Assembly (NCBI GenBank): GCA_010279815.1
Contig: QEOQ01000508.1
Span: 4,494,004 to 4,558,003, forward strand
DNA: 64,000 nt
Source of the DNA: Brachionus plicatilis
Lineage: Eukaryota > Rotifera > Eurotatoria > Ploima > Brachionidae
Reading direction: 5' to 3'
In this document: positions 25,190 to 37,141 of the stretch, piece by piece
Numbering within the stretch: position 1 is the first letter of the stretch
Layout: every line of letters starts with the position of its first letter
Translations under genes and position numbers: made by a program
The notes under the pieces: model-generated
What the model was told of the DNA's origin: nothing
Database searches by the model: none
What the model saw: the letters and a program-made list of their open reading frames with translations, nothing else

Positions 25190-27643
25190 ATGGAAATGAC
25201 TAAAAATGTATCGACAGACATTATTCTACGGTCAAGTCAAAGTAATAATGACTATGACCCGCAGGTGGCAATGTTGAACAATCAAAAAAACCAAAATGCC
25301 AAAAAATCTTCTAAACTTTACAAAAAATTGATTGTATTAAGTACAATTATTTGCATTGTTTTGCTAACGCTTTTGGTTCATACATTTTATAATTTGGCTC
25401 AAACCAAAGCCAAATTGGACAAAATTGTAGGCAAACAAGATATTGCCAACAGACAGCTTCCGAATTCAAGATTTTTTGCTTCAATTGAGTCCAAAGCTGA
25501 GTGCAAAACCACTGCTTGCTACAAAGCAGCCAATTTTATGCTAAACAATCTAAATCAATCAATCAAGCCTTGTGAGAATTTTTACCAATTTGCATGCGGC
25601 ACATGGCTGGACGAAAGACCCGAGGAAAAAGATCATTTCACAATGGCCTACGAGAAGATGCTAAAAGACTTGTCAGACCTTGTCAAAAAGCAAATTGAAC
25701 ACACTGATTCAGGCATAAAAAAAAGCCTAAAAATTTATTATCAATCATGCACAAATGAACTTCGAATAGAAGAACAATCAGACAAGGAATTTCTGGATTT
25801 TATGGCGACCAAGATCGGCACTTGGCCTTTGGTAAATGCAAAAAATCAAACATCTGAATATTCAACAGACTCGTTGTTCAGCATGGAAGATCGTTTGGCC
25901 ACTTTGACCCTGCTGCGTGTGCCAATATTTTTTCGCTTCCTTAGCGATGATTTTAATCACACTAAAATTTTGATGAAAATTTTATTTCCCGAGGATTACT
26001 GCCGATTGCAGAGATTTTTTCCCAACACTACCACTGCTAAGATTCAGTTTAAAAAGCTTTTTAAAAGTGTAATTCAATATTTTCATGAAAAAAGTGATTT
26101 TAAACTAAGTGAAGAGGATTTTGGCAAACAAATGGATGAAATGCTCGAGCTGGCACATAAGGTCTATTTTATCAGAAGTGATTTGTACAGATGTGGTGTG
26201 AGGAGTCCAAGAACCACTTTGGTCAAAACAGTGAGCGAAATCGACTCTTTCATAAACTCGAATGAGATTTTGTTTAATTTTAAAAGCTTTGTAAGTCTGC
26301 TGAACAGGAAAACCTCGACCAAACTGGACCTAAACACCCAGGTGGTGGTTTCCTCTCAGGCCCTCGCTTATCTTAAAGACTTGTTCTCATCTATGAAAAG
26401 TTTAGATTACCCAAAGCTAAAATTTCAGCGCGCTTTCTCAAACCTAATCTATTTCCACACTCTGTACTCTTTGATCAAGCCTTCATGCCTGTTTTCCACC
26501 CCTCACATAAACCTGCTTTTGCCCATTAGATACTACCATTCTTTTTTTGAATATGATAAACATGTGACCAGAATAAACCCAGTGGACAACTTCGAAATGA
26601 TCTATAAGATAGACCGGGAGCAGAGTTGCGCCTTCTCAATGCTTTATGTATTCTCCATACCGGATACTGATGAACAACGAGAACTGCAAAGTCTTTTTTT
26701 GACTCGAAAATTCGACAAAATGATAAAAAATCACACTTATTTGATGCTCAGAAAGCTGATCAACACAACCATAGATGTGGTTTGGAAACAAAAATGGATT
26801 GATGATGACACAAAAAGTACAGTTATGCAAAATCTAGGCAGAATGGAGCACAAAATGGTATTTTCGGACAACATATTTGACAAAAAAATAAACAACAGAC
26901 TAGAAATTAACTATAATTTGACAGCTAGTTATGTTATCAACAAGCTTGTATTGAATGAGTTTTCTTATTCAAAAGAGTTTGATTTGGTCGGTGTAGAGCA
27001 GACATCAAGATTAAGAAATAAGCAGTATATGATAGACATATTTGAGGCTAATTTGATGTATTTTAAGGAACACAATACACTTTTGATGCCTGCTGGAGTC
27101 CTCATAGAGCCCATTTTCAGCATTAACAATCCGATTTATTTAAATTATGCTACTATAGGCTCATTTCTTGCCCATGAATTGTTTCACCTAATAGATGAAG
27201 AATTATTCAGGGCAAAACAGGAAACACGGGATTTTTACATTGAAAAACTTGAGTGCTTGAGAAAAAATTATGTCAAGTATGTAAAAATGAATTATGGATA
27301 TGAAATTGAAGCTGGCGAGTCCATATCAGAGCAAATATCCGACACTTTCGGTGTACTTGTTTCGTTCAAGACTTTTTTGGAAGAGAGCGCCCAAAAGGCC
27401 TACATGTCTGATGTAATGCTGCCTGGTATTGGACATTCACCTGAGCAGTTGTTTTTTATGCGATACGCACAATCTTATTGCCGAAAAAGACAGCTAAATA
27501 GTGTTCATCAGTTTGAACAATTTCACGTAATACATGAATTTAGATCATTACAAGTGAGTCTTATACCTGAGTTTACTGATGTATTTAAATGTAATACTAA
27601 TGTTTTTTACAATTTGACACAATGTAATATATTTGAAATTTAG
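25190..27643 (+). CDS. M13-family (neprilysin/ECE-like) membrane metallopeptidase, 817 aa, divergent
   Basis: Type II membrane zinc peptidase of the family that cleaves peptide signals outside the cell. A short cytoplasmic tail, a membrane segment (KKLIVLSTIICIVLLTLLVHTF, about residues 45-66), then the M13_N opening CENFYQFACGTW. The catalytic domain has ANLMYFKEHNTLLMPAG (neprilysin NAFY...FPAG), the zinc site HELFH (H662, E663, H666), and GESISE with the expected third ligand E710. Differences from active neprilysin: the ENIAD Asp is Glu (E714), NA of the NAYY motif is NL, and the C-terminal CxxW is lost (CNIFEI). The His and Arg matching neprilysin H711 and R717 are kept (FHVIHEFR). All zinc ligands are present, so activity is possible with altered specificity. 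It is a single exon, which suggests retrogene or lineage expansion. The start ATG follows a TATA box by about 40 bp. Confidence 0.92.
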   Translation: MEMTKNVSTDIILRSSQSNNDYDPQVAMLNNQKNQNAKKSSKLYKKLIVLSTIICIVLLTLLVHTFYNLAQTKAKLDKIVGKQDIANRQLPNSRFFASIESKAECKTTACYKAANFMLNNLNQSIKPCENFYQFACGTWLDERPEEKDHFTMAYEKMLKDLSDLVKKQIEHTDSGIKKSLKIYYQSCTNELRIEEQSDKEFLDFMATKIGTWPLVNAKNQTSEYSTDSLFSMEDRLATLTLLRVPIFFRFLSDDFNHTKILMKILFPEDYCRLQRFFPNTTTAKIQFKKLFKSVIQYFHEKSDFKLSEEDFGKQMDEMLELAHKVYFIRSDLYRCGVRSPRTTLVKTVSEIDSFINSNEILFNFKSFVSLLNRKTSTKLDLNTQVVVSSQALAYLKDLFSSMKSLDYPKLKFQRAFSNLIYFHTLYSLIKPSCLFSTPHINLLLPIRYYHSFFEYDKHVTRINPVDNFEMIYKIDREQSCAFSMLYVFSIPDTDEQRELQSLFLTRKFDKMIKNHTYLMLRKLINTTIDVVWKQKWIDDDTKSTVMQNLGRMEHKMVFSDNIFDKKINNRLEINYNLTASYVINKLVLNEFSYSKEFDLVGVEQTSRLRNKQYMIDIFEANLMYFKEHNTLLMPAGVLIEPIFSINNPIYLNYATIGSFLAHELFHLIDEELFRAKQETRDFYIEKLECLRKNYVKYVKMNYGYEIEAGESISEQISDTFGVLVSFKTFLEESAQKAYMSDVMLPGIGHSPEQLFFMRYAQSYCRKRQLNSVHQFEQFHVIHEFRSLQVSLIPEFTDVFKCNTNVFYNLTQCNIFEI

Positions 27644-29186
27644 TCGTTTTGTACTTTGATTATTTTAAATTTTTTTTAAAGTGATATGTTTAAAAATATT
27701 TTAAATAAATTTTGAAAAAATAAATGCTTTAATCTTTCATTTAATTTTTTTTTTCATTAATCAAAAAAGTTTTTAATCATTAATTATTTTTTATAATAAA
27801 ATCAAACAAATTTTATTTTAAAATGGATTTTTTAAATATAGAAAATTTCAATAATGATTTTATTGTTGGTCAGAAAAATCCTCACTTAGATTAAACCATC
27901 TTCATAATGATTAAACCAGCTATGTCTGAGTATCAGATAAAGATCTGAGTGTCTTAGTTCAAAAATAATACTAAAATTTTATTCGTAATGATAAAAATAT
28001 TCTTGAAGATTAAGTGTATTTATTAGACACCTATTTAAATTACCCAAATTTTCGTTTTGTGTGGACTTTATTTTATACATAGTTTTTGTCTAAAGAGCTT
28101 GAGTTATTATATAAAAAAGATAATATTCAAAATGGACAAATTATTTAAGATATTTTACAAGCTTTGGAAATTAAATTAAAAAATAATTTAAAAATTATTA
28201 AAAAAGACTCATTAAAAATGCTAAATACAGTATTTGAAAAACCTCATCTTGTTGAGTTTCCAATTTAATACAACTATTTACTTATCTCTATATTTTAGTT
28301 TTTAATTAAGGTTTTTTCAATCAATATTTTTCAAAACTTTTGAATTTTGATAAAAGCTAACTGATTCGAAAAAATTGCCCTTGTAATAAAACGGATTCCT
28401 TTAAAATCCGATTAATTTAGTTATTTAAAATAAAAGGTTCTGCAAAAACTCTGCAATTTATTGCATAGTTTAATCAAGGATTTTTGATGGTGTGCATTTT
28501 ACAGAAAATTGCAGAGTTTTTGCAGAGCTTGGAATTCTTTTGTACAAAATTTGTACAATATTGTACTTTTTGCAGAACCATTTTTGCACAATTAGAAAAA
28601 AAATTATAAAGTTTTTACTATTTGTACTGTAATTTTTGTACTAAAATTTCACATTGCCTAATTTGTTTAAATCAAATAACTTGAATAATGAATTTTATAC
28701 TGCCTTAGAACGGTTATCCATTTGGAGTATCTTAGATAAAATCAAATTTTTTTTTTGATTTTAAAAATAAATTGAAAAAATTTTTTTGAATATTATTTTT
28801 TCACAAATATATTTAAAATTAACAAAAATACATTTATTAATTTTCCAATGCTTCTAAAAATATATTAATGAATTTAGGAAAAATTCCCAGGATTCGGTTT
28901 GATATAAAGAGTAATTATGGTTTTTTTATAGAAAATTTACTGTGAATAATTGGTTCTAGCTTAATGGTTAAAAATAATTTGTAATAAAATCAAAAAAAGC
29001 ATTTAAAGTCTCAAGAAAATTTATTTATTTAAAAATATTATTATGTTCAAAAAAAATAACTTTAAAAGTGTAGTTAAAATTCAAAATATGAATTTATAAA
29101 AAAAGGGTTAAATGTTAATAAATAATTAAAAGATGATTGTGTTGAATTATTTAAATATATTAAGATAGTGCCTTTAATAAAATTAA
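27644..29186. other. Intergenic region with a foldback and a dispersed repeat
   Basis: No gene is seen. A perfect 21-bp inverted repeat (28439-28459 and 28506-28526) is fused to the second copy of the 153-bp repeat (28506-28658). The rest is AT-rich. Confidence 0.6.
28439..28658 (+). repeat. Foldback plus dispersed 153-bp repeat, copy B
   Basis: The arm 28439-28459 (TCTGCAAAAACTCTGCAATT...) is the exact reverse complement of 28506-28526. The right arm continues into the repeat also found at 356-508. The inner sequence GTGCATTTTACAGAA resembles the loop of the 44176-44326 foldback (GTGCAATTTTACAGAA), so the two may belong to one family. Confidence 0.75.
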
Positions 29187-32100
29187 TCAAATTAAAAATT
29201 TAGATCGCAAACTGGTCAACAAGTCTGAATTATTACTGTTACTATAAAAATTAGTGCTGTATCTAGTATTGGTTTTCATGGTGCTGTAGAGTGAATCGGC
29301 GGGCTCTGACATAGTTTTTGACTTGATTGAATTAAATCCGGCTGACTGAGAAAGTTCTTTGGCCACTTGTAATTCAATCCGTTTAGATAGCTCGTACTTT
29401 AGCATGTCTGCATAGGAATTGGAGCCGAAAGTTTGAATGTTATCAGCTACTTTACAGCATTTCGGGCAATTAAAAGATTTGGTGGAATAATTGGTAAAAA
29501 ATTGGCTTTGTTCATTTTTGTTCATTTGGCCAAAATTTGTTGCTGATTTAGAACTAAAACCGTTGTCTGAAAGTTCTTCTTTGGACTGAATTAAATTCTG
29601 CAGTAAATAGCTGTTCAAAGTAGTCAATGTTTTAAGTGGAACTTCGGTGATCATTCTAGAAATTTTAATTTTAATTTGATTATTTAATTTAGTTTAAAAA
29701 TTACGCTGAAACGTCAACTGGATCACGTCTTAAAACGATTTCGTTTCTATTGGCACCAGTTAAATTTTTCAATGAGTTTAGACTTTCGTTTAGTTCATTG
29801 TTCGAAGTCTCTAAATTCGAATATTTGTGCATCATTGTACTAAAATCTTGACGAATTTTTTGTAATTCATTCTTAAAAAAATAAACAAAATATTAATAGC
29901 TCTTTTTTGACCATTTATTTAAATTTTGAACAATTTATTCTTTAGCCTGAAAACTAAAATAATTTAATAGCTCTTGCCTAAATATTTTAAAGTATTTGAT
30001 TTTTCCTAAAAATTTAAGTTTTTTATTTTCGTTTAGCAAAAACTCAAATTAGTCAATAAGTATTCTTATTAAAATTTGAGAAAAAATAAATAAATTTGGT
30101 CATTATTATCGTGGCTTTTATTAGTATTTTCCCCCTTATTATTATTTTTACAATTATTATTTCTTTATTTCTCTTTAATAATTCCTTTTTGACTTTTTCA
30201 TACAAAAAAAAGATTAAACATTTTCAAAATCACAATAAAATTATATTCATTTTTTTGATAAATAAAATTTTAGATATTTCAAAAGAGACTTTTTTAAAAT
30301 TTAAATCCTTAGTATCGGAACTGAATCAAATGGATCAAAATGATAGTATTTGTAATTGATAGTAAATATTAACTGTTTGTATAGAAAATAAATTTATTAA
30401 TGGACTTTTTTTATTGACAATAAATTTCAGTTTTCAAAATACAATTCATGATCAATCAATTTAATGATTCGAATTTTTTTGAAAATTAAAAAAGTAGTAT
30501 TTTTTTAATTAATATTTCAAAACTAATTTAAAAATATTGGATATTGTCACCTTTTAATCTTTAAGTTTGTTCCGTCAAGTATTTTTTAAAAAATTTTCAG
30601 AGCCCAAAAATCAAAAAGGTACTATAGTTGCTAGACTTAACAACTATAAATTTTAGCTTCTAAATTTTAGTTTTATTTTTATTGTAGTAATTATTTGAAT
30701 TATCTTAATTATTTGGTATATGCAATTTATTATCTAAATTATGGAAAATTAGACACAAAAACTAAACATTTGATTTTTATTTTATTTTATTTTTTTCTTA
30801 CTTTTTTTTTACATCGCCAGAATTGGCGTTAATATGAATAAATAATAATAATATAATAATATAAATTTTAGTTTCATTATCCTAAGCGTTTTTGTTAATC
30901 AAAGAATCAAAAATCAAAAAAAATTGTTTCGTTAATCAAAAATGTATCAAATATATGATTTTCTTCAAAAATTCTAATATATTTAGAATCAGCTCCTTTC
31001 TATTAGAGCATCAGAGTATTTTTTTTACATTATTGAATTTCCATTAAAAAATTATTGTAATTTAAGATTTTAATAGGATAATTAAAAAAAAATGTTCAAA
31101 TTAAAAAAAAATTAGGTTTTGATTTTATAGTGACCTAAATTTTTTAAAAGAAAGACAAAAATTCTTTAAATTTATAAATATAATTCCTATTAAATTATAT
31201 ACTATTTCAAAAAGAATATGAGGAAAAATAAATTTTTGATCAAATTTCAAATCTGATCAAAATAATTAAATGAGCTATTTGATTACATCATTTTTTAAGC
31301 CGTTTTTATGCATTTAAGAATAAACAAAAACATCTATAAAATTTCAATGCATTCAAATTGCGAATTTAATTATTCTGATTATATTTTAAAAATTAATATT
31401 TGATCAAATTTCATTATTTTGCTAAATATAAAGGATTAAATGGCTTAAAAAACAAAAAATCGACTAAATTTTAAATTCAACTTAATAACTTGGTAGTTTG
31501 AATCGAATTAAAATACTGTTTTGTTTAAATTTATATTAAAATTCGTTTGTCAATTTAAAAACAAATGATTTTTTTTAATTATTTTTGGTCATTAAGTATT
31601 TTATTTCAAAAAATTTAATAATCAAAATAATCATACACAAAAAATACATTTTGATTATTTTTTATTAATTATTTTATTTAGTTTTTTGAAAGATTTATGT
31701 TATATCAAATTTGATAAAAATTGCAATTATTACCATTGCAAGTAAAATTTGAATTTTCTTCTTTTTGCCGTAAACCCTTTACCAATACACTAAGATCTAA
31801 CTAAAAATTCAGGTTTACTCTAAATAGTTTTATCCCATCGCAGCCATATAAGTATTTTATTTTTTATTTAAATGCTAGTTTTGATCTAAGAATAAGACCA
31901 AAATTTTAATAAAAAAAAATCAAAACACAAATTTAAATATAGTATAAACATATTATTTATTATAAAATTTGTGTTAACTTATATCATATACTTTTTTTAA
32001 TTTATTTCAGCTTAATTGAAAGCCCAATTTAGAATTAGCTCCTAGAGTAGTGGTCTAATTATAAAACTAACTTTTGTGTAATATTTAATTGTATTTTGAG

Positions 32101-35100
32101 TCATAATATTCAAAAATAGCTACTCAAATTTTGGACTATTAAAGGATTTGTTGGACTATGAACGTTATCAGTTAAAAATTATTAATTAAAAAAATCAAAA
32201 TCTAATTCAGTTTTCGATTTTGTTTAAATAATGCATGAAAAATTAATTTTTTAAAGCAAAGTTGGCCAGCACAAACATATATGACGTTTTAACAATCAAA
32301 AATATTAATAGATTTTGGCAGTAAAACGGCAAGTTGAAGTTTATGACCAATTTTTAATGCTCAAAATGATCAAATCAAACTAAAACTATAAAATAAATTT
32401 TAATTTTTTATTAGAATTGGAATTAGGGCAGAAGTAAACTTTTGGTTTTAATATACTTTTCTAAATCTAAAGGTAAAATCTGCAAAAGTCTGCAAAAAAT
32501 TATCCACTTAAAATAGCATCATTTCGCTAGTGTGCTCTCTGCATTGTGTATTTTGATATAGCAGAGTTTATTTTTTTATTTGAAATTTTGTTAAAAAGTA
32601 AGGTATTGTGAAATTCCAATAGAAATTAAACAAAAATCCTTCTTTTTTACGATAAAAATTAAAAGTAATAATTTTTTTTCGGAAAATATTCAGACATATT
32701 GTATCATACTTTGTTGCACCATTTTGAACTAAAAAAAATTCATATGTTAAAATATGACAAAAAAATAAAAAATCAATAAGATTCAAATTGATTATTGGTT
32801 TAATTTTCAAAAAATAATCAAATGAAGATTTTATTTTAGGTAATAAAGGTTCAAAAAAGTATGTTGCCAATATGCCTGAATTTTTTTAAAAAAAATTTTA
32901 TTATTTTTAACTTTAATATAAAAAAATGGTGTGCTCTCTGCATTGTGCATTTTGATAAAGCAGCGTTTATTTTTTTATTTAAAATAGTATGTTTAATACT
33001 AAAACGTATCTCTTCGTTATTTCTATTAGGAAATATCAATTTATTTAATAGTTTTAGTTTTATTTGTTCATTTTAAGCATCAAAAATTTATCATTAAACT
33101 TCAAATTGTCAGTAAAACCCTCTTTCAACAGTCAAAACTAATTTTTTAAAATTATTTAGAAATTAAATTTAAATTTAAATTTTTTTTTTCTAAAATAAAT
33201 GTAAAAATTTTAAAAATGTGAAAAAAAATTTTCTTACATGAATTTTTTCATTAAAATTATTCTTTTTACTGTTTTTGCTAGCGGAATCGTTTGCATCGGG
33301 AAAATCGTATTCATCATACGATTGTTCAATGCGCTGTGTCATCTTAAGCTTTTCCAATTCGGTCTCAGTCTTGAACAGCTTCTCACTCAAAGCTTTGACA
33401 TCATTTTGAAGTTTTTTATTCTCACTCTCAATCTTAATGTTTATATTCTCGTTTTTCTCATTCAGCTCCTGCTGCTGAGTTAAATTCCTCAACTTGAGTT
33501 CGGATATTTCTTTTAGATTTCTCTCCACCACCGACTCCAATTCATTTATCTTTTTCACAAGAGCATCTTTTTCCTCTTTTTCGCGCTGCAGCAAATTGAG
33601 CTGAATGGTAAAATCGGCCTTAGAATTGACCAGTTGTTCTCTTAAATCCTCAACCTGCTTGTGTCGCTCGTCAATTTGACTCGAAGTGTATTGGGCATCC
33701 TTTTCAGTATTTATCAATTTGGCCTCAGCAATCGCCAATTTCTCCATCAGTCTATACTTTTCATCCTTAAGCTTACTCAAGTCGGTATCATACAAATTTT
33801 TGACTTTGGCGCACTCTTCGCCCAGTTTTTTTGCCTGCTCCTCATGGTGCGACTTTTCCATCTGTAATTTCTCGTAGCTAAAACTTTTTTCTGCTATTTC
33901 TTTCTTCAAATTTTCGACCAAAAGCTCCAAATTTCGCTTCAATTCATTCAAATCGTTGAGTTCTTTTTTGCACTTGGCAATCTCTTCGTTCAAAGTCTTT
34001 TTTTCCACATTAAAGTGCAATGTGGCCAGTTGTAGCGCCTCCTGATGATTTTTGATCTCACTCTCTTGTTCGTCCAATCTTTGGCAAAGATCCTCTTTGT
34101 AGTCAGCCAAAACTTTTCTGTCCTTATTCAGCTCTTCGATCTGATTTTGCAGCGCTTTTACTTTGATGCTCAAGCTTTCGTTTTGGTTGACGGCATCAAA
34201 GTCTTCACCATGGCTCAATGATTTCTTTTCCAATAGTTGTTTTTCCAACAGTTGCTTTTCTTCCTTGAGCTTTTCCATTTCACGGCTCAAGTCCATTGAG
34301 TTGCCCAACGAGTTCTTAAGCTTCTCGGCATTCATTTGCGAAATGAGTTTCTCTTTTTCGGCCAAGAGCCGATTCAAGTTGTTGAAGCCGGTCTCGAACT
34401 TTTTCTTCTGATCCTCTGCTTCGTTCAACTGGGCCTCCAGCTCAAATTTAGCCTTTTCCAAGTCCTCATTTTTTTTCTTCAGCCTTTCCAAGGCGTCCTC
34501 TTTGTCATTCAACATTTCTGGCACAATGTCATAAAAAGAAGGCTTTCTGGGACTTGGCGAGTCTCTGTAGCTTCCAATAAAAGCGCCTATTCCCTGATCA
34601 ATAACACCGGACTTTCGCGGACTCGCCAAATGCTCTATTTCCTCATCAACTTCGTCCGAATCCTCGAAATTAACCTTTAAATTTTTTCTATCCAATTCAG
34701 GCTTTTCCAGAGTTTCTGCGCTGCCTGTTTCGTTCCTAAAGCCAGGCGGCGGCATGGACGCTTCCACCAGAGCTTTTATTGGAGACTCGATCTTTTCTTC
34801 CATAACATTATTGAACTGCTTTTCCAACTCATCCAATGTTTCCGATTTTGGATCAGGCTTGAACCTAGGCGAGCTGAAATCGTCGAATATGTCTGAATTT
34901 TGGCTCTTTCGCTCCGCTCTCAGCAATTCTTTTAGTCCGGGAGTATTTTTTTTTGCAGGACTTTGGTCAGCCTTTGGCTCAGATTTTGACGAGCTTAAAT
35001 CGCTGTCCAAAAAGTCATTTTGATTTTTTTCCTCTTCGATCAGTTGCTTGAGGCCCATGGGCTCAGCAATATTTTTTTCTTCTCTAATTAGTTCTGTTAG

Positions 35101-36141
35101 GCTTTTGGGCTCCTCTTTTGGCTTCAATCCTTGCTCGAATTGTTCCACTAGATCATCGAATGAGTCGGCTTTTCTGACCGGCTCAGGCACAAGGTTATTA
35201 TCCAGCAGGAATTTAATTGAGCTGTTAAAATCATCATTTTTATCCTGTTCAGTGTTGGCTTTCTTCTTTGGTGAAAAATTGGTGACTAGTTGTCCAATTG
35301 TGTCACTGTGGGAACCACTGCTTGCCACTGAGCTTTGTTTTGGAAGGTTGTTTTTGACAAGGAACGAAAGAGCTGAGGTGTTGTTGTCTACATTTTGAAC
35401 TTGGGTCACATTGGTTAAGTTAAAAGAAATCTGGTCCGATTTTTTGGTCGAATTGAGGTGTTTTGGCATAAATTTTTCATCGTCTGTCGAGCTGTCCAGA
35501 TCGGAAATTTCCGGTGGTTTTTGAATTTCTTGTTTAGGCTGAAGAGACTCGTTTAGCTTCTCCTCGTCGATTTGCTTCAGCAAAATGGCTTGTTTGATCG
35601 GCGATGGCTTCAGGTTGGCGCTTAGCGAGTCTTCCTCGTCGCTGTTCCAAGAGCTTATTGAGATTGATTTTCTGTTCAGGTCTGCAGATAGCTCAACTTC
35701 GGTTTGATGGTCCAGTTCGTCTTTTGCCAGCCAGCGATTACAATGAAAGACAAATTTGTTGTCAGTTATGTTGTCGTGTAGGACAACCTTTTCCAAATGC
35801 CATCCGGCCAAAAGTCCCTTGTTGTCGTGACCAATTTTGATTTTTTGAGGCTTGCCAATATCTGCCAAATTTCGGTCAAATCGATCACAATTGCCGGCCT
35901 CAAATAGTTTTTTTGAATTGTTGTTGTCGTCGAGGAAAAACTGAGCTGTGTTTCCCTTGGTGCCAAAAATTTGCATGTAAACGCCAGCATCTGTGCCAGC
36001 GCCTTTCAGCCGTGATGTGTACACATAGATAGTCCAATTGAAAGATTTGGACTCGGTGGAATTTTCGTTGCTCAATTTAGGCTTTGATTTTGACTTGGGA
36101 AAAAATGATGTAAGAACTTGGAAATCGTTGTTTGATGCCAT
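29187..36141 (-). CDS. PLAT-domain coiled-coil protein, 1179 aa
   Basis: Exons (minus strand): 36141-33238, 29871-29705, 29655-29187; GT-AG junctions, phases agree, total 3540 nt. Residues about 35-150 form a PLAT/LH2 beta-sandwich (GAGTDAGVYMQIFG, RFDRNLADIGKPQKIKIGHD, GLLAGWHLEKVVL, CNRWLA), which in relatives binds membranes or partner proteins. Residues 150-560 are low-complexity with short repeated helices: SLTELIREEK, GLKQLIEEEK and GLKELLRAERK, plus DDLVEQFEQ and DELEKQFNN. Residues about 560-970 are a long coiled coil. The last two exons add another coiled-coil segment and a Cys-containing tail (FNCPKCC). The layout resembles a cytoskeletal or trafficking scaffold; no named orthologue is recognised. 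The acceptor-like CTTTTTCAG just upstream of the ATG could be a 5' UTR or trans-splice site. Confidence 0.85.
30810..30862 (+). mobile_element. LINE-like 3' end: hairpin plus AAT tail
   Basis: ACATCGCCAGAATTGGCG is followed by an AATAAATAAT-type tail. The same hairpin word occurs on the minus strand at about 53320-53342 next to an ATT-rich tract. The body is missing. Confidence 0.5.
32530..32980. repeat. Pair of 52-bp direct repeats 399 bp apart
   Basis: The segments 32530-32580 and 32929-32980 both start GTGTGCTCTCTGCATTGTG and differ at only a few positions. They could be short terminal repeats of a small element or a relic tandem duplication. Confidence 0.65.
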
Positions 36142-36235
36142 TGATTGTTCATTTTTGGCCTGAAAAAGCCAGTTGTTATTCTCAAATGGCTTATCTTTAT
36201 TTTAAATTAATTTTTATTTACTCAAAAAATTTTAC

Positions 36236-36244
36236 AAAAAAAAA
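36236..36244 (-). terminator. RNA polymerase III terminator of tRNA-Gln
   Basis: A run of T residues on the minus strand follows the 3' end of the tRNA gene directly. Confidence 0.85.
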
Positions 36245-36316
36245 AGGTTCTACCGAGATTTGAACTCGGATCGCTGGATTCAAAGTCCAGAGTGCTAACC
36301 GTTACACCATAGAACC
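36245..36316 (-). tRNA. tRNA-Gln (anticodon TTG)
   Basis: 72 nt on the minus strand. The acceptor stem GGTTCTA pairs with TAGAACC; the anticodon arm is CTGGACT-TTG-AATCCAG; the T arm has GTTCAAATC. The B box and A box (TGGTGTAACGGTTAGCAC region) are intact. No intron. It matches the usual animal nuclear tRNA-Gln, decoding CAA, and sits about 100 bp upstream of the PLAT gene on the same strand. Confidence 0.97.
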
Positions 36317-36562
36317 TTGTTATTGATTTTAATTTAATTAGTGGATTTTTTGATTTTTTTACCTAAAAATAGTTTTTTTTTTAATTTTCCAAATATTTTG
36401 AAAAAGATTTTTTTGCTTTAGATTTAAATTGAAGATAATTACCGTAAACTCGCGTTGAGGACTTTAAGAGTAAAGCCCAAATTCAACCTTTTTTCTTTAA
36501 GAATTAATTACACATGTTATAACAATTAAAATTGAATTAGCTAGAAAAAATCCTGAATATGG

Positions 36563-36650
36563 TATAATAATAATAATAATAATATATATAAGCTACAGCA
36601 AGACTAGCTTGCGGAGGTGGCCTACTAGGAGGTTACCTATGGTAGCTCCT
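36563..36650 (-). mobile_element. LINE-like 3' end: hairpin plus ATT tail
   Basis: An AATAAT tract (36563-36583) is followed by AGCTACAGCAAGACTAGCTTGCGGAGG, in which GCAAG and CTTGC can pair. The same word, AGCTACTGCAAGAAACTTGCGGAG, lies beside an AAT tract at about 44026-44075. Two copies of one element end, both on the minus strand. Confidence 0.5.
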
Positions 36651-37141
36651 TGTACATTTCACATAGAAAAGTACTGCAAAAAGAAAAACTGCTTAAAATT
36701 TTAAATCAAAATAAGAGTAAAGATTATTATTGGTATATTTTCCAAAAATAATGCCCAAATTTAACTTGTACTCTCACAAAGGAATTAAACATTAAGAAAA
36801 ATTGTAGAGTTAATTTCGAAATAGAAAATAAGTCAAATTTAAGCTTTTTTCTAATTTTGAACCTAATTGTAAGACCATTTTTTGTGAGATTAAAGGTAAA
36901 ATAAATTTTTTTTTAATTTTTTTTAAATTTGAGTTTAAACTCTACCTAATAGAAATTAAATGTTAAATTTTCACTATTTTTATAGCATTGTTATTTCTGA
37001 TAAAAAAAAAACCTAACGTTACATTTAATTTCTGTTTGGTAGAGTTTAGACTCAATTTCAAAAAAAAAAAATTATTTTTTACTTATAATCTCACAAAAAA
37101 TGGTCTTAGAGCAAGCTTCAAAAAATTAATTCCTATCTTGA

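Larger units (their letters stand above)
29872..33237. other. Intron 1 of the PLAT gene, repeats only
   Basis: A 3.4-kb AT-rich intron. It holds a LINE-like 3' end with hairpin CGCCAGAATTGGCG and an AAT-rich tail (about 30810-30862), and two 52-bp direct repeats at 32530-32580 and 32929-32980. Short open frames on either strand show no domain. Confidence 0.6.

Noticed and set aside
28100..28270. Possible exon-like stretch in the intergenic region
   Set aside because: Open only over a short Lys/Leu-rich frame, no splice sites or homology.
30096..30359. 87-codon plus-strand hydrophobic open frame in the PLAT intron
   Set aside because: AT-driven Ile/Phe/Lys composition in intron DNA; no family likeness.
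32568..33076. Short open frames on both strands near the 52-bp repeats
   Set aside because: They overlap each other, are Phe/Lys/Ile-rich, and contain the repeat itself; no sign of a gene.
33238..35990. Plus-strand open frames opposite the PLAT coiled-coil exon
   Set aside because: They are antisense to a strongly coiled-coil coding frame, which leaves long low-complexity open frames on the other strand.
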